A DNA stretch of 64,000 bases from Cololabis saira (Eukaryota; Chordata; Actinopteri; Beloniformes; Belonidae), in contig NC_084592.1 in NCBI RefSeq assembly GCF_033807715.1, forward strand, positions 27,131,501 through 27,195,500, given 5' to 3'. The translations under genes were made by a program, and so were the position numbers. The stretch's first letter is position 1. The number at the start of each line of letters is the position of its first letter. The notes under the pieces are model-generated. The model saw only the letters and a list, made by a program, of their open reading frames with translations. It had not been told where the DNA came from and did not search any database. Positions 62,005 through 64,000 of the stretch are shown one piece after another.

Positions 62005-63890
62005 CTGCTTTATGCTGCCCATTTCAGTGAGTGCAGAATGATGTGAGGCTGGAAAACCTGGATGATTTTAATCCTAACCGAGTTTGGGATGTCAAAAAAC
62101 CTTGTTTATCTGGAGTTTACAGATGTTTCGGTCTCAGTCAACCCCAGATTAAGTTCCAGTATAAGTGCAGAAAAAGTAATTTCTTAATAATACTTTAATA
62201 AACTGAACAGTACAGAAACAGTTAAGTCAATCCAAGTACTTAGTCTGAACTGTCAAAAAATATTAATTTTTAGCTGAGTGTAACAAGTCAAATGCAAAGC
62301 TGGTATAATTGACTGCATTAAGTATTTTAACCAAAAGAAAGTAGTCTTTGAGTCTGACTTTTATTAACTAAACGTGTCTGGCAGAATTTCTTTGAGGCCT
62401 CATGTCTCGGGTTTCCTGGTGAAACATTCATTTTCCACAGCTTGTCCAAATGAGATCACCGCAGTGCTTTAATTAAGCGTGTGAAGATAACACGTCAAAT
62501 GCGATATGCCTAAAAGGAGCAATCGCTTTATCTCTTCAACTGATGAGAAGCTGGTTGGCACTGGGCCAGCCAGCAGATGCTGGTGGATCTGGAAACCAAC
62601 CAAACCACAATTCTGTATAGAGCCTGACGAAAGGCAAAGAGGCGAAAGGCTTTTATATGCAGGCAAGACAAAGAAATATTAAAAGAAAAAAAAAATACCA
62701 AGAAAGAATGAAGAGTTGGAAAGAATGAGAGGAGGAGATGTAAGAAAAATAAATATAAAAAAAAAACAACATCCTTTGTTGGAACACTAGAGACGTGCCA
62801 CATCTCAATTTGTCCTCTATATCTAAAATGATGAATAATTTCCAGTAAGCACAATTTGAGTGGGTCCAGATGTATACCCAGGGCAGGTTACAGTACTGGT
62901 ACAGTAAAGCTGGAGTGATCCTCTCTCCCAGACATATGAGGAGTCCCCTCAGGGCCCACTCACAGCTGACAAATGTGGGAAATATGCTGCAGTCTGCGTC
63001 CAGACGTCCCTTCTTAACCTCCTCCTCATTCTCCACATTTAGTCAGTACGCTGACTTCACCTCTTTATGATCTCTGTTGACATTGTCAGCAGAGGTAAAA
63101 GTCTGAAAAAGCCACTTGGCCGGCGTCCTTAAAACGATATGTTACACAAAAATGAAAAGCCTGTTGTTACTTTTTGACAGAAAGAGAACGATCTTGAAAG
63201 AAAAGCGAAAGAGGTTTGGGAGAAGTTATCAATTCACTGCCAAGAGCTGGATATCACTCTCTGAGACCTGCAGTAAATATAAGGTGTCAGTGAGGATCAC
63301 CTTAATTTGCAGTAAAAAAAAGAAATGTGAGGAATTGGCAACACATCGTATATAGAAAATAAAACATTCTTAAAGCAAAAGGGTGCATTTTGTTTTACTT
63401 TACACTGATTTTTGTGACATCAAATCAGTCCCACGTGACCAGTTTTTAATGCAGTTTGGAGATCTTATACTTGAAGGCAGATTGGAAACCTATTGGAATC
63501 AAGTGCTGTCATTTCTGGTTGTGGTATTCAAACGACATGGTGCACCATAAACTATCAACCCCATATTAGGATAGTTGCTCCTTGGAAATGTTCAGAGAAA
63601 AAGTTCTGAAATTGAGTTTTCAATGTTACGGGTATTTGCAATAAGTATGCAGCCACGTAGTTACATTCTTTGGCTTGAAATGAGTGACTCTCTGAATGTG
63701 GAATGACGTAAATTAAAGTACAGACTAAGTTGAAACATTTTCCTATTAAGACGTATCTTGTGACATCCACGAGAGATATTTAATGCTCTGTATTTATTCA
63801 TGTGAAGGAATCATGAGACAATGAAGTGATTTCTATTACCATTCCCACGTCGAGAATGTGTAAAACAGATGAACTTAATTGTCTTGGGTT
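62005..63890. other. Intron before the phosphatase-domain exon
   Basis: Unrecognised AT-rich DNA ending in the acceptor at 63889-63899. No named element seen. Confidence 0.45.
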
Positions 63891-63899
63891 TCTATGCAG

Positions 63900-64000
63900 G
63901 AGTGTGAGTCTGCTGCAGGCCTTGGAGGAGAACTACGAGCTGGACTTGATCTATATCACGGAGAGGATCATCTCCGTCTCCTTCCCCAGCGGTGTGGAGG
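63900..64000 (+). CDS. tns1-like: Tensin exon, start of PTEN-like phosphatase domain (cut by window end)
   Basis: The acceptor is ggtttctatgcag. The first base completes Arg from the previous exon, then the frame reads [16 protein letters not shown] followed by [17 protein letters not shown], up to the last base of the window. The segment ELDLxYxTERIIxVSFP is the signature start of the tensin phosphatase-like (PTEN-type) domain in TNS1, TNS2 and TNS3 (family knowledge). The catalytic loop, usually degenerate in tensins, lies downstream and is not visible. The Ser-Val-Ser preceding the acidic stretch resembles the mammalian TNS1 N-terminus. Tyr-Ile-Thr rather than Tyr-Val-Thr is more TNS3-like, so the paralogue is left open. 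The exon is incomplete here. Confidence 0.92.

Overview
The window is a stretch of vertebrate, almost certainly teleost (ray-finned fish), nuclear DNA. It lies inside one large plus-strand gene whose small exons are separated by long repeat-rich introns. Five exons join in frame into the N-terminal part of a tensin: the end of a C1 (phorbol-ester/DAG-type) zinc finger (1865-1902), two short linker exons (38003-38041, 52339-52380), an exon encoding a GSTKS-type segment (59856-59905), and the start of the PTEN-like phosphatase domain (63900 to the window end). The paralogue is most like tns1, but tns3 is not excluded. Two further ATG-containing exons with good donor sites (18178-18198 and 54719-54802) end in the same phase and look like alternative first exons. 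Their isoforms would lack the C1 domain. GA/CT-rich, G-rich sequence upstream of each suggests internal promoters.

Almost everything else that can be named is mobile DNA. The largest is a full-length L1-type LINE on the minus strand (31474-37221). Both ORFs are open (about 299 aa and 1267 aa) and a 14-bp target-site duplication flanks it. It sits inside an older TTAA-flanked inverted-repeat element (30808-37677), and a shorter relative of that element lies at 60828-61293.

Other elements, left to right, are: a LINE-type 3' tail (about 3.0 kb); a TA-flanked MITE (6825-7237); a Tc1/mariner-like element with an N-terminally short transposase (8168-9606); a Harbinger-like MITE carrying a Myb/SANT-like fragment (11124-11805); a TTAA-type MITE (12498-13071); old LINE pieces (about 16.6-17.0 kb and 48.0 kb); two hAT-type MITEs with 8-bp duplications (40703-41335 and 44257-44481); two SINE-like retroposons with target duplications (43263-43776 and 58326-59181, the second split by a TTAA MITE); and degraded Tc1 copies.

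Microsatellites include a 114-bp TTCTC array and a 128-bp GT array. Intron stretches of 1-10 kb, notably about 20.4-25.1 kb, 27.2-30.8 kb, 49.5-52.3 kb and 61.3-63.9 kb, hold nothing I can name. I saw no tRNA, rRNA, CRISPR or bacterial operon structure. No single undescribed system stands out. The most useful leads are the phase-0 modular 5' end of the tensin gene, with its alternative first exons, and the nested insertions whose order can be read from empty sites.
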